Source: Aspidiotus rigidus
Lineage: Eukaryota; Arthropoda; Insecta; Hemiptera; Diaspididae
NCBI GenBank assembly: GCA_035079385.1
Contig: JAVHKY010000056.1
Location: forward strand, 6,083,501 to 6,147,500
DNA length: 64,000 nucleotides
Direction: 5' to 3'
Part shown: positions 39,601 to 49,849 of the stretch, one piece after another
How positions within the stretch are numbered: position 1 is the first letter of the stretch
Layout: every line of letters starts with the position of its first letter
The notes under the pieces: model-generated
What the model was told of the DNA's origin: nothing
Databases searched by the model: none
Seen by the model: only the letters and a program-made list of their open reading frames with translations
Position numbers and translations under genes: made by a program

Positions 39601-39834
39601 ACCCAAATTGAAGCCCTTCACGAGGAATATGAGCAACAACTGAAAAATCACGCCATCACCGTATACGGACTGCAACCTCAGAAATTGTCACAGATTCACG
39701 AGGCGCTGAGCTACGCAAGAGACGTTTCACCCAACATTATAGAGGATATCTTTTTTCGCCCCACTATAGGAGCAAAGAGTATGACGGATGTTGTTGGTCA
39801 AATATACGAACGTGAGTATCAGGAAGACAAGTGA
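33608..39834 (+). CDS. tll: tailless-type orphan nuclear receptor (NR2E), 5' partial
   Basis: Six exons join in phase: 33608-33708, 36200-36335, 36433-36665, 36740-36871, 38398-38665, 39551-39834 (TGA). Exons 1-3 encode the C4 DNA-binding domain: [20 protein letters not shown], with the tailless/TLX-specific P-box CDGCAGFFK, then [30 protein letters not shown] and the tailless hallmark [12 protein letters not shown] Ser/Pro-rich hinge follows. Exons 4-6 encode the ligand-binding domain: [29 protein letters not shown], and [15 protein letters not shown] near the C-terminus. Dissatisfaction, the sister gene, has a different P-box region. The visible reading starts at RILYDVACK, so the exon with the start codon is upstream and was not identified. 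Tailless is a nuclear repressor in anterior/posterior patterning and neural progenitors, acting with Atrophin-type corepressors in known insects. The ligand-binding domain looks diverged. Confidence 0.9.
33914..34600 (+). pseudogene. Archaeo-eukaryotic primase-like protein, broken
   Basis: Three conserved primase motifs occur in order on +. Motif I is VKQFFDVDG (the hhhDhD metal site) near 34130-34155. Motif II is SSFHII (sxH) at about 34271-34288. Motif III is DTKVYS followed by [14 protein letters not shown] at about 34370-34440 (D, then the Y...R...K pattern). They lie in different frames: one shift falls at the nine-T run 34168-34176, another near 34240. Upstream [14 protein letters not shown] also suits the family. 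This style of primase occurs in herpes-, pox- and other large DNA viruses and in some mobile elements, so the source may be viral or transposon. No helicase was seen. It is clearly non-functional as read. Confidence 0.65.
34983..35560. repeat. Cluster of CCGGATATTTTCCCGG repeats
   Basis: Five related units at about 34987, 35130, 35260, 35412 and 35540, each with a TTATCCGGAA and/or CGGATATTTTCCCGG core. ATCCGGA is itself nearly palindromic. Unit spacing is about 130-150 bases. The first two can be read in frame as QAGYFP, so they may also be remnants of repeated coding. Inside the primase element. Confidence 0.7.
36895..37060. repeat. Fragment of the ACCGAC-type repeat, in tailless intron
   Basis: GTATTACACTCGTCACAATG and the following GAATTTTCTCGATG block match 32750-32850. 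The rest of the intron, to 38397, shows no recognisable feature. Confidence 0.5.
39187..39229. repeat. Short perfect hairpin in tailless intron
   Basis: AAGAGTAGAGACA at 39187-39199 and its exact complement at 39217-39229, 17-base loop. Too short for a typical microRNA precursor. Confidence 0.6.
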
Positions 39835-41055
39835 CATCGGATCGTGAAAATCTGTTTCTCGTTGTATATTATTATGGTCACCTTTTTGGTATCTCATAAT
39901 ATACAAAACATATTAATGTGATTTTTTCTTAATATTATTGTAATCTTACATACGAGATTTTTTCTTTTCTTTCCTCTTAAGATTAAAATATACTCGTATT
40001 TATACACACAAAATACTACGATGATAAACTGCATCTAAAATTTGTGATTTTTAAATATCATGTATACGTATCTTTGTAGAATTGAAAGTTACCGAGAATT
40101 TTTATTTTTTTACACATTATGTATCATGCGGAAGAAATATTACTTTTATTAAGTGTAAATCCGTATATTTTAAGAATCGTGTCTTTATTAATTAGATAAG
40201 TTCGCAATAATTGAAATTGCACATGTACCCCCCTTCCTTAATACTTATCTCGAATATGCATAGTATCTAGGTATTATAAATAAAATAAACCACGAATATG
40301 GTAAATTTTAGGTCTCAAGGAAAAACTGCGGCTTAAATTTGCATAACCCCAACAACGTAAATCTTGTATGAGAATACTCATCTATTTCAGTGGAGAACTG
40401 GCAATTAAGGCTACATCCTTAAAAAACGTCCGCGTCTAGAAAGTCACGACCTGATGTGCGGACTTTCTTTGCAATTGCTAACGTTGTTGATTCTTTTCAT
40501 TAAAAAAAAATCTGGTGGTACTCATGAAATCCCAACTAAAAAGAGTGAACACGATTCACACAACCATATTAATAAATATAGGAAATACCTACATAATTCG
40601 GGTGGAAATGAACCACTTGACTGAAAATTAAATGTATGGTATCAACACCATCAAATAATAATCTTTCTAATTTCCTAGAATTTTAGTACGAAACCTGTTT
40701 TATGGGGGTTATTTCGCGAAAATTATCAAGTATAGCATATTCCATTCTATACTTTTGAGAATAGACGCGTCGCTGATGTCACTAAATTTAGTTTTCAGTC
40801 GGAAAAAGGATCCTTTCAAGTTGAATTATTCAAGTGTTTTCTATGTATTTATTTGGTTGTATAAATCTTTATTTTTTAATCTTTTTAATTGGGATTCTAT
40901 CGGCACCACCAGATTTCTTTCTCCCAAAATGTTCCATTTTTCAATTAAATACTTCCAGAGGATATCATGATATTATCGAATCAGCAGATGGAATTGAGAA
41001 AATCTCTACACAGGAAGAACTTGAAACAACGAGCTCGAATCGCGACGTCATCAGG
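39835..41055. other. tailless 3' flank, non-coding
   Basis: Probably contains the 3' UTR; an AATAAA lies near 40277 but use is unproven. At about 40687 CCTGTTTTATGGGGGTTATT resembles one end of the minisatellite-bearing repeat found at 41060 and 61681. Confidence 0.4.
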
Positions 41056-41059
41056 AAAT

Positions 41060-41550
41060 TTGAAAAGAAGTAAAAAAATGACGGCTTCCTTGATGAAGTT
41101 GAACGAGGGACGCATCAGAGAACCTGTTTTACGAGTCAAATTGAATTTGGTATTGAGAATGCAAGGAAGTCTAGACCTAGTATAAAGCTAGTATAAAGAA
41201 GGCTTAGACCTACTATAAGCCTAGTATAATATAGTTCGAGAGTCTCAATTTTTCTTGACTCTCGAGCTATATATGATAGTAGGGGGACTTGAAATAATTT
41301 CGATCTCTAAGCTGTATATGATAGGAAGGGCTTTAGAAAAATGTCGACTTCCAAGCAATATAAAATGATAGAAAGGGGACTTGGAAAAATTTCGACCTCC
41401 AAGCTATATATGATAGGTGGGGAGGGTCTTGAAAAAATTTCATCCTTCAAGCTATATACAAAAGGAGTCAACATTTTTCCAAGTTTTTCGCCGGAGGCGC
41501 ATGGCGAACGGCAAATTTCTCAAATAACCCCCAATTCCCTATTAAAATCT
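41060..41550 (-). repeat. Minisatellite-bearing repeat, copy 2
   Basis: Ends are reverse complements of those of the copy at 61681-62180: left GAACCTGTTTTACGAGTC and GGTATTGAGAATGCAAGG, right GGCAAATTTCTCAAATAACC. Inside are decayed units of the same minisatellite (AAGCTATATATGATAG) and a hairpin around 41228-41275. Frames across it encode only the repeat. Confidence 0.65.
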
Positions 41551-42450
41551 ACTTAAGAATTATGGTACATCAATATGCGGATACGTCTCGTTCCCATTAC
41601 CTACGAGAATAGAGGAACGTATTTTTTGAATGATGTGGACATTTCGGAAGTTGAAACCAAATCTTACTGAGGGCATGAAATTTTTTCCAGTCTTCTTTTA
41701 TGGGGGTCCAAAGCTAGAAATTCCCTCAATTGACCCTTGTTCTTAAAGAGGCGTAAATTTTGAAAATTTTCCCCAATTTTCCTTTCCATAAATATGGCTT
41801 AAAAATTAGAGCTCTTCTAAGTTCTCCTCCTCATTTCAATAGCTCGAAAGTCGAAATGTTTGCCTTCTAAAGTAGATAGAAGCTCTCATCCTAATGACAT
41901 CACAATGGAGCGTACACCGAATGAAGGATATTTTCGCCAAAATGCCTTCCCCGTCAATAAACTCATGTCACCTGTCAGGCAGTGCTTGATTATTCGAAAA
42001 AAAATGGAAAAATGTCTTCATCTAACAAATTGAAAAACAAAATATGAAGTAATTACTTAATTATAGAAATGTTCAGAAAAACTTGCTGCTAATTCCCAGA
42101 AAAAAATTCTTGGTTTATATCTCTCACATAAAACCTTTCCTACATTGTCGAAATTTTTCCAAAGACACAGGTCAATTCGTAGGTCCGTCTTCCTCTCCTC
42201 CTCCTCTTTCTATACCCCTAAACGTCATTCGGAATCGGGAGCGTGATGTTAAGGTCCTTCGTTAGGCTCACTAAATGGGCCCTTGCACCTTTCCTCTCTC
42301 TTCCATACTTGGGTAAGGCTACAACTTAAAAGTCGGGATTTTTTCAAATTCCAAGATCAAGAACGTGTACATCTGAATAGATAAATTACCTTGAGTGTTC
42401 ATGGAGGGATGAAGGCAACCATTGTATTTATGTATACTCGTATCTGGTGA
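41551..42450. other. Non-coding stretch
   Basis: Nothing recognised. Confidence 0.35.
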
Positions 42451-42856
42451 AGGGTATGCTTGACACAGAAAAAATACGCGTAAATATTCTAAAATATAGG
42501 TCCCGGGGCGACTAATAACTGTCCACGAAGTTAATCAATTATCATGAAATTTTTTCATAGTGTTAGATGAGTGCTTGACACAGGTCTAAAATTTATTTAT
42601 AACTTATCAAACCATTTAGAAGCCTCGTTATCGACGATTGAAAATGCTTAAAATATATCACTTTTTGATCGTTGATGACAAGAGTTCTAACTAATATTAT
42701 GAGTTATGAATTAATTTTAGACCTGTATCAAACACTCATCTAAAGCACTCTGAAAAATTTCATGACAATTGATTCATTTTGTGGACAGTTATTTGTCGCC
42801 CCGCGACCTATACTTTTGTATATTTACGCGTATTTTTTCTGTGTAAAGCATACTCT
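42451..42856. mobile_element. Fold-back element, ~155-bp inverted arms
   Basis: The left arm from GGGTATGCTTGACACAG to about 42610 pairs with the inverted right arm, about 42700-42856, with scattered mismatches. Shared landmarks are AAAAAATACGCGTAAATAT and GGCGACTAATAACTGTCCAC (right arm with an A for T). ~405 bp, non-coding. Target duplication not evident. Confidence 0.75.
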
Positions 42857-42859
42857 TAA

Positions 42860-45500
42860 TCTAGTCTACAGCTAATCTAGACTGTTTGATGATCTCAAAA
42901 GTCGTATGCATGTTAGTCGGTTTCGACTTCCTTTCCGATCAAAAGTTATAGTTGAAACGATTGAGCAGCGTTTGAAAACAACAGAGAAGACAAATTTCCC
43001 AGAATTTCGAGCTCGAATTTACAATTAGGCGGAAAACTACAAGCGAGGCCAAAATCAAGCTAAATGGATTGGAACGGATTCATCATCTTGCAAAGAGAGC
43101 GAGAAACTTGTTTGAAAGGTTACCTCTTATATTACATAAATTGCTCTTTCTATTATAAATCGAACTGATTTGATCAATGTTTTCTGTTAGTCAGGTGGGG
43201 TCAAAGTATCGAAATTATTTAGTTCCACCTCCTCCGAAGAATTTCGAACATTTAAGTAATTTTTCAATGACAAAACAGTTACTAGAAGTAAAAATAGAAC
43301 AAATCAATTTTGACGTAACTAACCAGTTCATGTCATTTGATAAGAGATGATGAGTAATGGTGGACATTTTCACTAATGGACAACCCTCTGCAGAACAGGC
43401 TCTTTGTTCAAAATACGATTAATCATTCGTGGGCACGTGATAAGAAGAAAAATATTTGATTTTATGAAAGATGTTGAAAAGCTTATAAAATGGGGTCATT
43501 CTTCAGTCTGCAAATTCTATAAGATTTTTTCGCTCACTGACGTCTCTTTCATGAGTTAAATGTAGCGTTAGATCTTGAAGAGAGAGTTGGTCATCTGCGA
43601 GACATTAGTCTGCTTGCAAAACATTGAAGGTGGAATTTGTATAACAACTTCTGAAAATACCTAATAAAGTTTACAAATATAATTGATAATAAGTCCTCCG
43701 AAGCTCATACAAAATAATAGACGAAGAAGAAAAAAAAAAAAGACGAATAATTTGCTATTCTAGTGTAAGTGCAGCATATGCTATGGAGAAGGGCCTGGGG
43801 GCTACGCTAAACAACGCAGGATTATCTTTTTGGCCGATGTATGTTGTATATATATGCAGCTGCAACCGAGTTGAAACCATCTTGATTCAAGATTTACCTG
43901 CGCACAGTATGCATCAGCATACCACAAGCAAGTATACTGTGCAGAGTACCCATCACGATATTCATTCCCGAGGACACGCTCTGATCGCCATTTTGTCGTT
44001 AAATCTCACTCTTTTTTTTTCGCTTCTTTCAGACGAACTAATGCCTAGCCCAGGTTTTATATTCTCCAACAATTGGGCGAGAAATTTTTGGCTTCCCGAT
44101 TTTGTGTACGAACTCGGATACAAAGGGTGAGCGTCTGTGTTTGTTCTGTACCACAGATAGAGAGTGTTTGCGATCAGACGTCGTCACAAAGAGGTTGGAC
44201 TTTTTAGCTTGCCTTTTCCATCGAGTAGGTCAAATAATAGACTGCGCGTACATGCTTACTCTATATAAGCTAAGATTATGTAAATGAGGTTTGGACGATT
44301 ATTTAGCGATAATGTCGTATTACATCGAACGCTGCGTGTTTCCTGTCATCTTCGACATTATCGAAGAATGTGCTTCATTTTGCGTACCCCACAGACTAAT
44401 TAGTTTAGACAATATCGTGTGGATACCGGCTAATTTTATCGAGGATTTTTTCAAACGATTATCCTATTGTGGGAAAGTGAATCGAGAGAGTTTCACTTGT
44501 TACCGCCACCATCTCGCACTAATGAAGGGTGCTAACCTTTGTCTATACAGTACACTACATTCGAGTATGACATTCCTATATGTGCGCCTACACCTATATT
44601 TATTCGCAGGTGATTCAAGGGTACAAGTAAATTATGAGGGTATAAGTGACGCGTATCAAGCTTACTCGTATACGTAATTATTCTTACATGACGATATTCG
44701 ACGCGTGCGAATGGAATACCCCTTTTCGGAAGACATATCGCGACTTCGCGTCATATGATTCGATGAGCCAGAAAATAATTAAGCAAATGATTTCTGTAAT
44801 TATTATTGATGAAAAAAAAAAAAAATACATATTTCGCTTCATCTATAGAATGTAGTGAATAATCATCTGGAAATCTCCAAATACCATGTCCGAGGAATTT
44901 ATTTGATTTCAATAACCGAAGACGTGTTGTTCGGAAAGGAAATCTTTTTACAAGGACTTTCAACCCATATTCTGATAATTCAAGTTTGAAGGAAATAGTA
45001 CTTAAGTAACACTTAGAAATTGGAAAATTGTAGTGTCCTTTATGAATGCACCAAGGTGTGAGCTCTCTAAATTTAAAGCAAGAATTTTGTACAGCATCAG
45101 GAATGACTCAAAGAACATTCGATCCTCGGCCTCTCTACAAGAAGATCTTGGGAACATGAACATCGATTCCGATCATTTATCATGCCATCTTTTGACGCGA
45201 TCTCAATATTTACCTGTATTCCATTCTATGTATACCTGGCCATTAAACATCATTACCGAAAAGTGGCCTAATCTCTCAGGAATATGAACTGCTCCGGACA
45301 GGGAAACATTTTTCGAGATGAAGATAATTTATTTTTAGGACCCAAAATAACAAATAGGTGAGACTGATGTCAAAGCAAACTCAAAATGTCGACTAACATC
45401 CCATTTTCTGTTCTTTGCACGATTTCAATCTCCTTCAATGACGCCTGTTTTACAAAATATAACATTATAATTGACTGATTTACTCTGACGTCGCAAACCT
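42860..45500. other. Non-coding stretch
   Basis: Several frames of 60-128 codons occur (for example 44291-44677 +) but none shows a motif I recognise. A short inverted repeat (GCACAGTAT...ATACTGTGC) lies at about 43903-43943. Confidence 0.35.
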
Positions 45501-45504
45501 GATT

Positions 45505-46155
45505 TTTTTTTTTTTCTTTTTTTTCTTATTATTTATTATTATACAAGAACTGCCGATTTGGCAACCACTCGCACCTTTCACATTTAGTTCGCTTAGAATA
45601 GTACAGACACACATTTGTGCCCGTTACAATTATAACCACTAGATTATCTTGTACTTATGCACTTTTGACTAAACTAACATTACACTACTTATGCTACCTA
45701 TGTATACATTTTTATGTCTAGAGGTGTACGCCTCTTCAATGGGGTCACAGGTGGCTCATCCAGCAATCGATTAGCCAAGATGTTGGGATGGTGTAACTCC
45801 TTGTTTCGTACTTTGTGGCGTGTTTGCTGAGAATCTCTTCGACCGTTTCCATATTCAGATCATTGTGTAGCACGTCGTTCCGGATGTACCAGTGTGCACC
45901 CGTCATTCTTCTTAGTATGTAATTTGTAGCCGTTGCAGGATGAAAATATTTGTCTCAGCCGCACAACCCCATACAGTGGCCGCGTAAGTCCAGATAGGTT
46001 GTAGAACGGTGATATAGAGCAAGCGTTTATTTTGCAGATTGAGTTTGTTTCTGGAATGTAATAGCCAGTACATAGATCTAAGACGGAGTTTTACTTCCTC
46101 TCTTTTTTTGAAAATATCGGGTTTCCGGTTGAGTTTTTCGTCAAGATGAACATAA
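45505..46155 (-). pseudogene. Jockey-clade LINE 3' remnant
   Basis: Minus-strand translation from about 46155 gives HLDEKLNRKPDIFKKREEVK, RSMYWLLHSRNKL and ILQPIWTYAATVWGCA, the C-terminal RT/thumb region of Jockey-type elements. Reading then decays with stops. The T-rich run at 45505-45530 on + would be the A-rich 3' tail. 5'-truncated, dead copy. Confidence 0.75.
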
Positions 46156-46381
46156 CGTCATGTTTCCGTGTTTTTCCCTTTTTTCCCAATATTCTCATTC
46201 TCCAGATTTTCAGTTCCATCAACCATCATTCACTTTAAAAGATTTGCTTGTAAAATCGAGAAAAAAGGATCTACAATCAACAATGTAACCTGACCTCTCG
46301 CCAGGAGTGTAGGGGGATTTGTTGCGTACCACAGACCGGCATCACACTACAATCCGACGGTCTCAAAAAAGTAGAAAGTAA

Positions 46382-46470
46382 GGAACTACATGAGATAGGT
46401 ATGCGCAAGTGATAAGAATAGGACCGTCACCGCGTTGATAAAATGAAAGGAGGAGCAATCTAAGTCCTAA
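46382..46470. repeat. Fragment of the 53.5-54.4 kb fold-back element
   Basis: GATAGGTATGCGCAAGTGAT, then AAGAATAGGACCGTC and GATAAAATGAAAGGAGGAGC match the right arm at about 54350-54415 in the same orientation. Confidence 0.7.
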
Positions 46471-46676
46471 GAGAATTTTTAACATATCAAACACCAAATA
46501 CAAGAATCTAGCGACAAAAAAAAACGAGAACTCATTTATTTTTTCGTTTCCACTAATACATGTAAGAATATACTGCTGCATATTCTTGCACGCTGGCACT
46601 CGCAGACAAAATAGGTAGTCGTAGTTGTTATAAGAGATTAGAATAGAGATAGCGAGTGTCAGTTAACTCACGTTTC

Positions 46677-46689
46677 ATACGTGTAGTCA
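46677..46689. repeat. Target-site duplication, left
   Basis: ATACGTGTAGTCA, identical to 53415-53427. Confidence 0.9.
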
Positions 46690-47879
46690 CTCCCCCGTAA
46701 GGTACCACCTTGACGCGGTGGGGGGGCCTACGTGGTGTGTCGTCTGTTCTCTGATGGTGGCGTGCTCTGGGCTGTGGCTTTGCTGGGCGTTGGCGTGTTT
46801 GTGGATGGGGTGACAGGCGAGTGTGCGGCACAGATTTGAATGCGTGGGATGATGAATGAATGAAGAGGTCCGGTTCCGGGTGCCATTGACTGGGCTGACC
46901 CCCCGGGCTGTGCGTCACCTGGAATCGAGGGGTTCATTGGCAGAACAGGCTGACCGCATGGGCTGCTACATGAACTCTGTCTCGCGCGAGTAGTTGCGGT
47001 CTTGGCGTGCTGACTGGGCTGGCCACCCGGGATGCGCTGCTGGGCCTATAAACTAGGATGGCGTCTTGTGCTGGGAGGGTGCACATTGGGGTGGCTCTGG
47101 TGGGTTCCCTCCATGGTGCGGCGTCCTGTGTCTGTATGGTGCTACGCTGTGCCGGGTGGGTGCGTATTGGGGCTGCTCTGGTGGGTGCCTTCTGTGGTGC
47201 TTGACTGAGCTGAGTTGTCTGGTACCCTTGTGAATGCTGGGGTACTGGACTTGAGTGTCGAATGTGAGGATAGTGAGGTGTTGGCTGCGACTGTTTCACT
47301 TTCTGTCTACTTCTGGTCGGCGTTTGGTGGCGTTATGGTTTGGTGGCGGGCTGCTGTTGGGGTGCGGGTGGGGCGCTGCAACTAAGAGTACTAGGAGAAG
47401 GATACTCCGAGGCTAATTAAACCGTAGGGAAGGAAACCCTATACTTTTTTAAAAAACCACCTGTCTCCTTGCAGGTTAGGGCACGGGCCCATAGGATAAG
47501 GGAAGGACAACCCCGACAGAAAACCGTCAACTGGTGTAGGCAGTCACACGTGCATCAGGATCATCTTCATGTATGGGGTTACGTACTGTCTGGTGGCCCT
47601 CACGTCCTGTATGAATGGGGTTACGTACTGCTTTCATAGCCTTCACGTCCTGTTTGTATGGGGTTACGTATCGCCATCTGGACCTTCACGTCCCATACCA
47701 CTCTATTTGCCTGGCCCTGGTGGAGTCCCTTCCAGTGACTAGGTAGGAGATGGAAAACTCTGACAATGAAAACCCGGTCATAGCCGTAAGGTGTGTGCCT
47801 TTCCCTGCAAGGACCAAGCAGCTTGCGGGGGAAGTATGGCTCTGCAAGATGATCTGGGAAGGCGGAAGCAGCTTCCCAG
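46690..47879 (+). promoter_or_regulatory. 5' UTR / internal promoter region of the R1-like element
   Basis: It starts CTCCCCCGTAAGG and can fold near the end (CTCCCCC with a later run of seven G; CCACC with GGTGG). Three direct repeats with the core ATGGGGTTACGTA start at 47573, 47615 and 47658 (period 42-43), each followed by a TCACGTCC motif. A second pair of ~65-base repeats lies at about 47075-47200. R1-clade elements are usually transcribed from an internal or host promoter; none could be defined here. Antisense open frames in this region are not supported as genes. Confidence 0.5.
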
Positions 47880-49847
47880 ATGACGCCTCACACTGCAACT
47901 TATTTACAGATGAAAATGACAAATGATGAAGAGTCTGGTGCTGTTTCGGATACAGCAAACCGGCTCCCCACGCTGATGCGCTCAGGCGGCGAGGGGTCGG
48001 CGGGTATCGTCCCGGAATCCAATGATGAGGCAAACAACAGGGCGGAGGAAGCCCAAGAGACAGTTGACGCTACCAGTCAAGATGGTAAGCAGAAGGATGA
48101 AGAGAAGTCTACACCAAATGTAGAAGTGGAGTTGATTAGCTTTGATTCCCCACTGGCGTTGGGGACCCCTCCTACTGCGAAAGCAACAACGCCGCCATTG
48201 GAACGCGGGTATCATTCTTCCCCAGAAGATATCCGTACCCAACAGCAGAAGAAGAGGCCGGGCAAAAGGCTCAGGGTTGAGGGTGAGTCCTCACCTGAGA
48301 CCCTTTTCACACGTGTGCCAGCTCCACCCAACCTGCCAGGAGGAAAGTTGAGAAAGGCCAATGCGGAGCTCAACAAAGTCATTGCTGCGCTCAAAGAGGA
48401 AAGCATGAGGAAGGACCTCAAGTTACTGAAGCTGCAAGAGGACCTCTCCGAGCAGCTCTCAAGAACCAAGCAGCAGAAGATCCAGCTTGGCAAGCAGCAG
48501 GATGAGATCGCGAAGCTCCAACTGCAGGTGCAACAGGCAATATCAATGAGGCCAAACGCAGAACAGCTCCTTGTAAAGCAATGCTCTGAGCAGAAGCGGC
48601 AGATCGAGATGCTGAAGAAGGAAGTGGGTAACCTTCAGCAACGCTTGAAACTGCCACCCACCCAAGCGGCCACCAAGCTGATGCAACCACTGCAGCCAGC
48701 ACAACTGCAACAACTGCAGCAGAACGCGCAACAGAAGACGCAACTGCCACAGAGGGAGAAGCAGCAAACTCAACAGAAGCGGCAACAGCAACTGCAACAA
48801 CGACTGCAGCAGCCACAACTGCATCAAGAGGAACTACAACGGGTGCAGCAGCGACCGCGGCAACCGCAGCAACGGCAGCCACCGCAGCCACCGCAGCAAC
48901 TGCAGCCACCGCAGCCACCGCAGCAACAGCAGCCACCGCAGCAACAAGAGAAGCATCCATCCCAATCCACCAACAGGGCAGATGCAGATGTGCCCAACCG
49001 AGAAGAAGGCGCCACCTGGAGTCAGGTCGTGCGACGACGATCTCAAAAGCCTCCCTCTTCCAGGGTCAGGCAACAAGAGAGGCTTCTTGAGAGACGGAAG
49101 CCCAAAGGGGCAGCAATTATTATCGCGCGCAAGACTGAAGATGTGCCCTATGCGGATATTATCCGTTCAGCCCGCACCCAGGTCTCAGTAGGCGCACTGG
49201 GACTGAAGGTGTCACAGGTGCGGAGCACGCAGAAGGGTGAGATGCTCCTGGAGGTTAAAGGAGCAACAGATGGCGCATTAGAGACCTTCACCTCTAAGCT
49301 GCAGGAGGCTGTTGGTAATGTGGCTACAATACGCCAGCCAAACCGGCAGACAAGGATTTTAGTCCTTGGGATTGAGCGTTCGGCAACCGAGGCAGAGGTA
49401 CTTGCTGCAATGCCAGAAGGTTCCAATGCTAAGGTTGTAAGTCTTGAGCCAATGGGACGCGAACGCCAGATGGCCAGGGTGCAGCTATCCATCCCAACTG
49501 CACTGGCGCTCCTCAAGGGAGGAAGTATAGAAATCGGCTGGAGCGTATGCCGCATTAGATCCCTAGAAACAAAAGGAAATGCCCAGCGCTGCTATAAATG
49601 CCTCCAAGAGGGGCACATAGCAGCTGCCTGCAAGAACACCGCAGTGGGCAATGTTTGCTACCGATGTGGCCAAGAAGGGCACGTGATCCGGGACTGTCGA
49701 CATCAACCCAAGTGCCCCGTGTGTAGCCAGGTTGATGGACGCGACACTGGACACATAGTGGGTAGCCGAGGATGCCTGGGTGCTGCCCAGAAGCCTGCCC
49801 GCAAGACCGCTCCTCGAGGCGGCAGAAGAGGACCAACAGCCTCCTAA
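47880..49847 (+). CDS. ORF1 protein (Gag-like, zinc knuckles) of the R1-like element
   Basis: 655 residues. RNA-binding/nucleocapsid-like ORF1p. The N-terminal part (1-150) is acidic/low complexity; 150-250 is heptad-rich and probably coiled coil; 254-360 is very rich in Gln and Pro (QQ, PPQ repeats). Then comes a conserved R1-type region (about 370-565). C-terminal zinc knuckles: CYKCLQEGHIAAAC near 571, CYRCGQEGHVIRDC near 594, and a longer third CPVC...H...C near 613-633. The ATG at 47880 is the first in frame; an alternative at 47910 would shorten it by 10 residues. Intact. The stop TAA overlaps the ORF2 ATG as TAATG. Confidence 0.92.
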   Translation: MTPHTATYLQMKMTNDEESGAVSDTANRLPTLMRSGGEGSAGIVPESNDEANNRAEEAQETVDATSQDGKQKDEEKSTPNVEVELISFDSPLALGTPPTAKATTPPLERGYHSSPEDIRTQQQKKRPGKRLRVEGESSPETLFTRVPAPPNLPGGKLRKANAELNKVIAALKEESMRKDLKLLKLQEDLSEQLSRTKQQKIQLGKQQDEIAKLQLQVQQAISMRPNAEQLLVKQCSEQKRQIEMLKKEVGNLQQRLKLPPTQAATKLMQPLQPAQLQQLQQNAQQKTQLPQREKQQTQQKRQQQLQQRLQQPQLHQEELQRVQQRPRQPQQRQPPQPPQQLQPPQPPQQQQPPQQQEKHPSQSTNRADADVPNREEGATWSQVVRRRSQKPPSSRVRQQERLLERRKPKGAAIIIARKTEDVPYADIIRSARTQVSVGALGLKVSQVRSTQKGEMLLEVKGATDGALETFTSKLQEAVGNVATIRQPNRQTRILVLGIERSATEAEVLAAMPEGSNAKVVSLEPMGRERQMARVQLSIPTALALLKGGSIEIGWSVCRIRSLETKGNAQRCYKCLQEGHIAAACKNTAVGNVCYRCGQEGHVIRDCRHQPKCPVCSQVDGRDTGHIVGSRGCLGAAQKPARKTAPRGGRRGPTAS

Positions 49848-49849
49848 TG
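49845..49849 (+). promoter_or_regulatory. TAATG stop-start junction of ORF1/ORF2
   Basis: The ORF1 stop (TAA, 49845-49847) and ORF2 start (ATG, 49847-49849) share one A. Termination-reinitiation at exactly UAAUG is known for SART1, another R1-clade element, so ORF2 here is probably made by translational coupling. Confidence 0.8.

Noticed and set aside
44291..44677. 128-codon frame on +
   Set aside because: No recognisable family pattern; not called as a gene.
46600..46700. Telomere-repeat target of a SART/TRAS-type element
   Set aside because: Flanks contain no TTAGG arrays; the duplication is a unique-looking 13-mer.
46628..47299. Proline-rich open frames on the minus strand
   Set aside because: They lie antisense in the GC-rich 5' UTR of the R1-like LINE and show no domain.
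48418..48960. 180-codon alanine/valine-rich minus-strand frame
   Set aside because: Antisense shadow of the Gln/Pro-rich part of ORF1.
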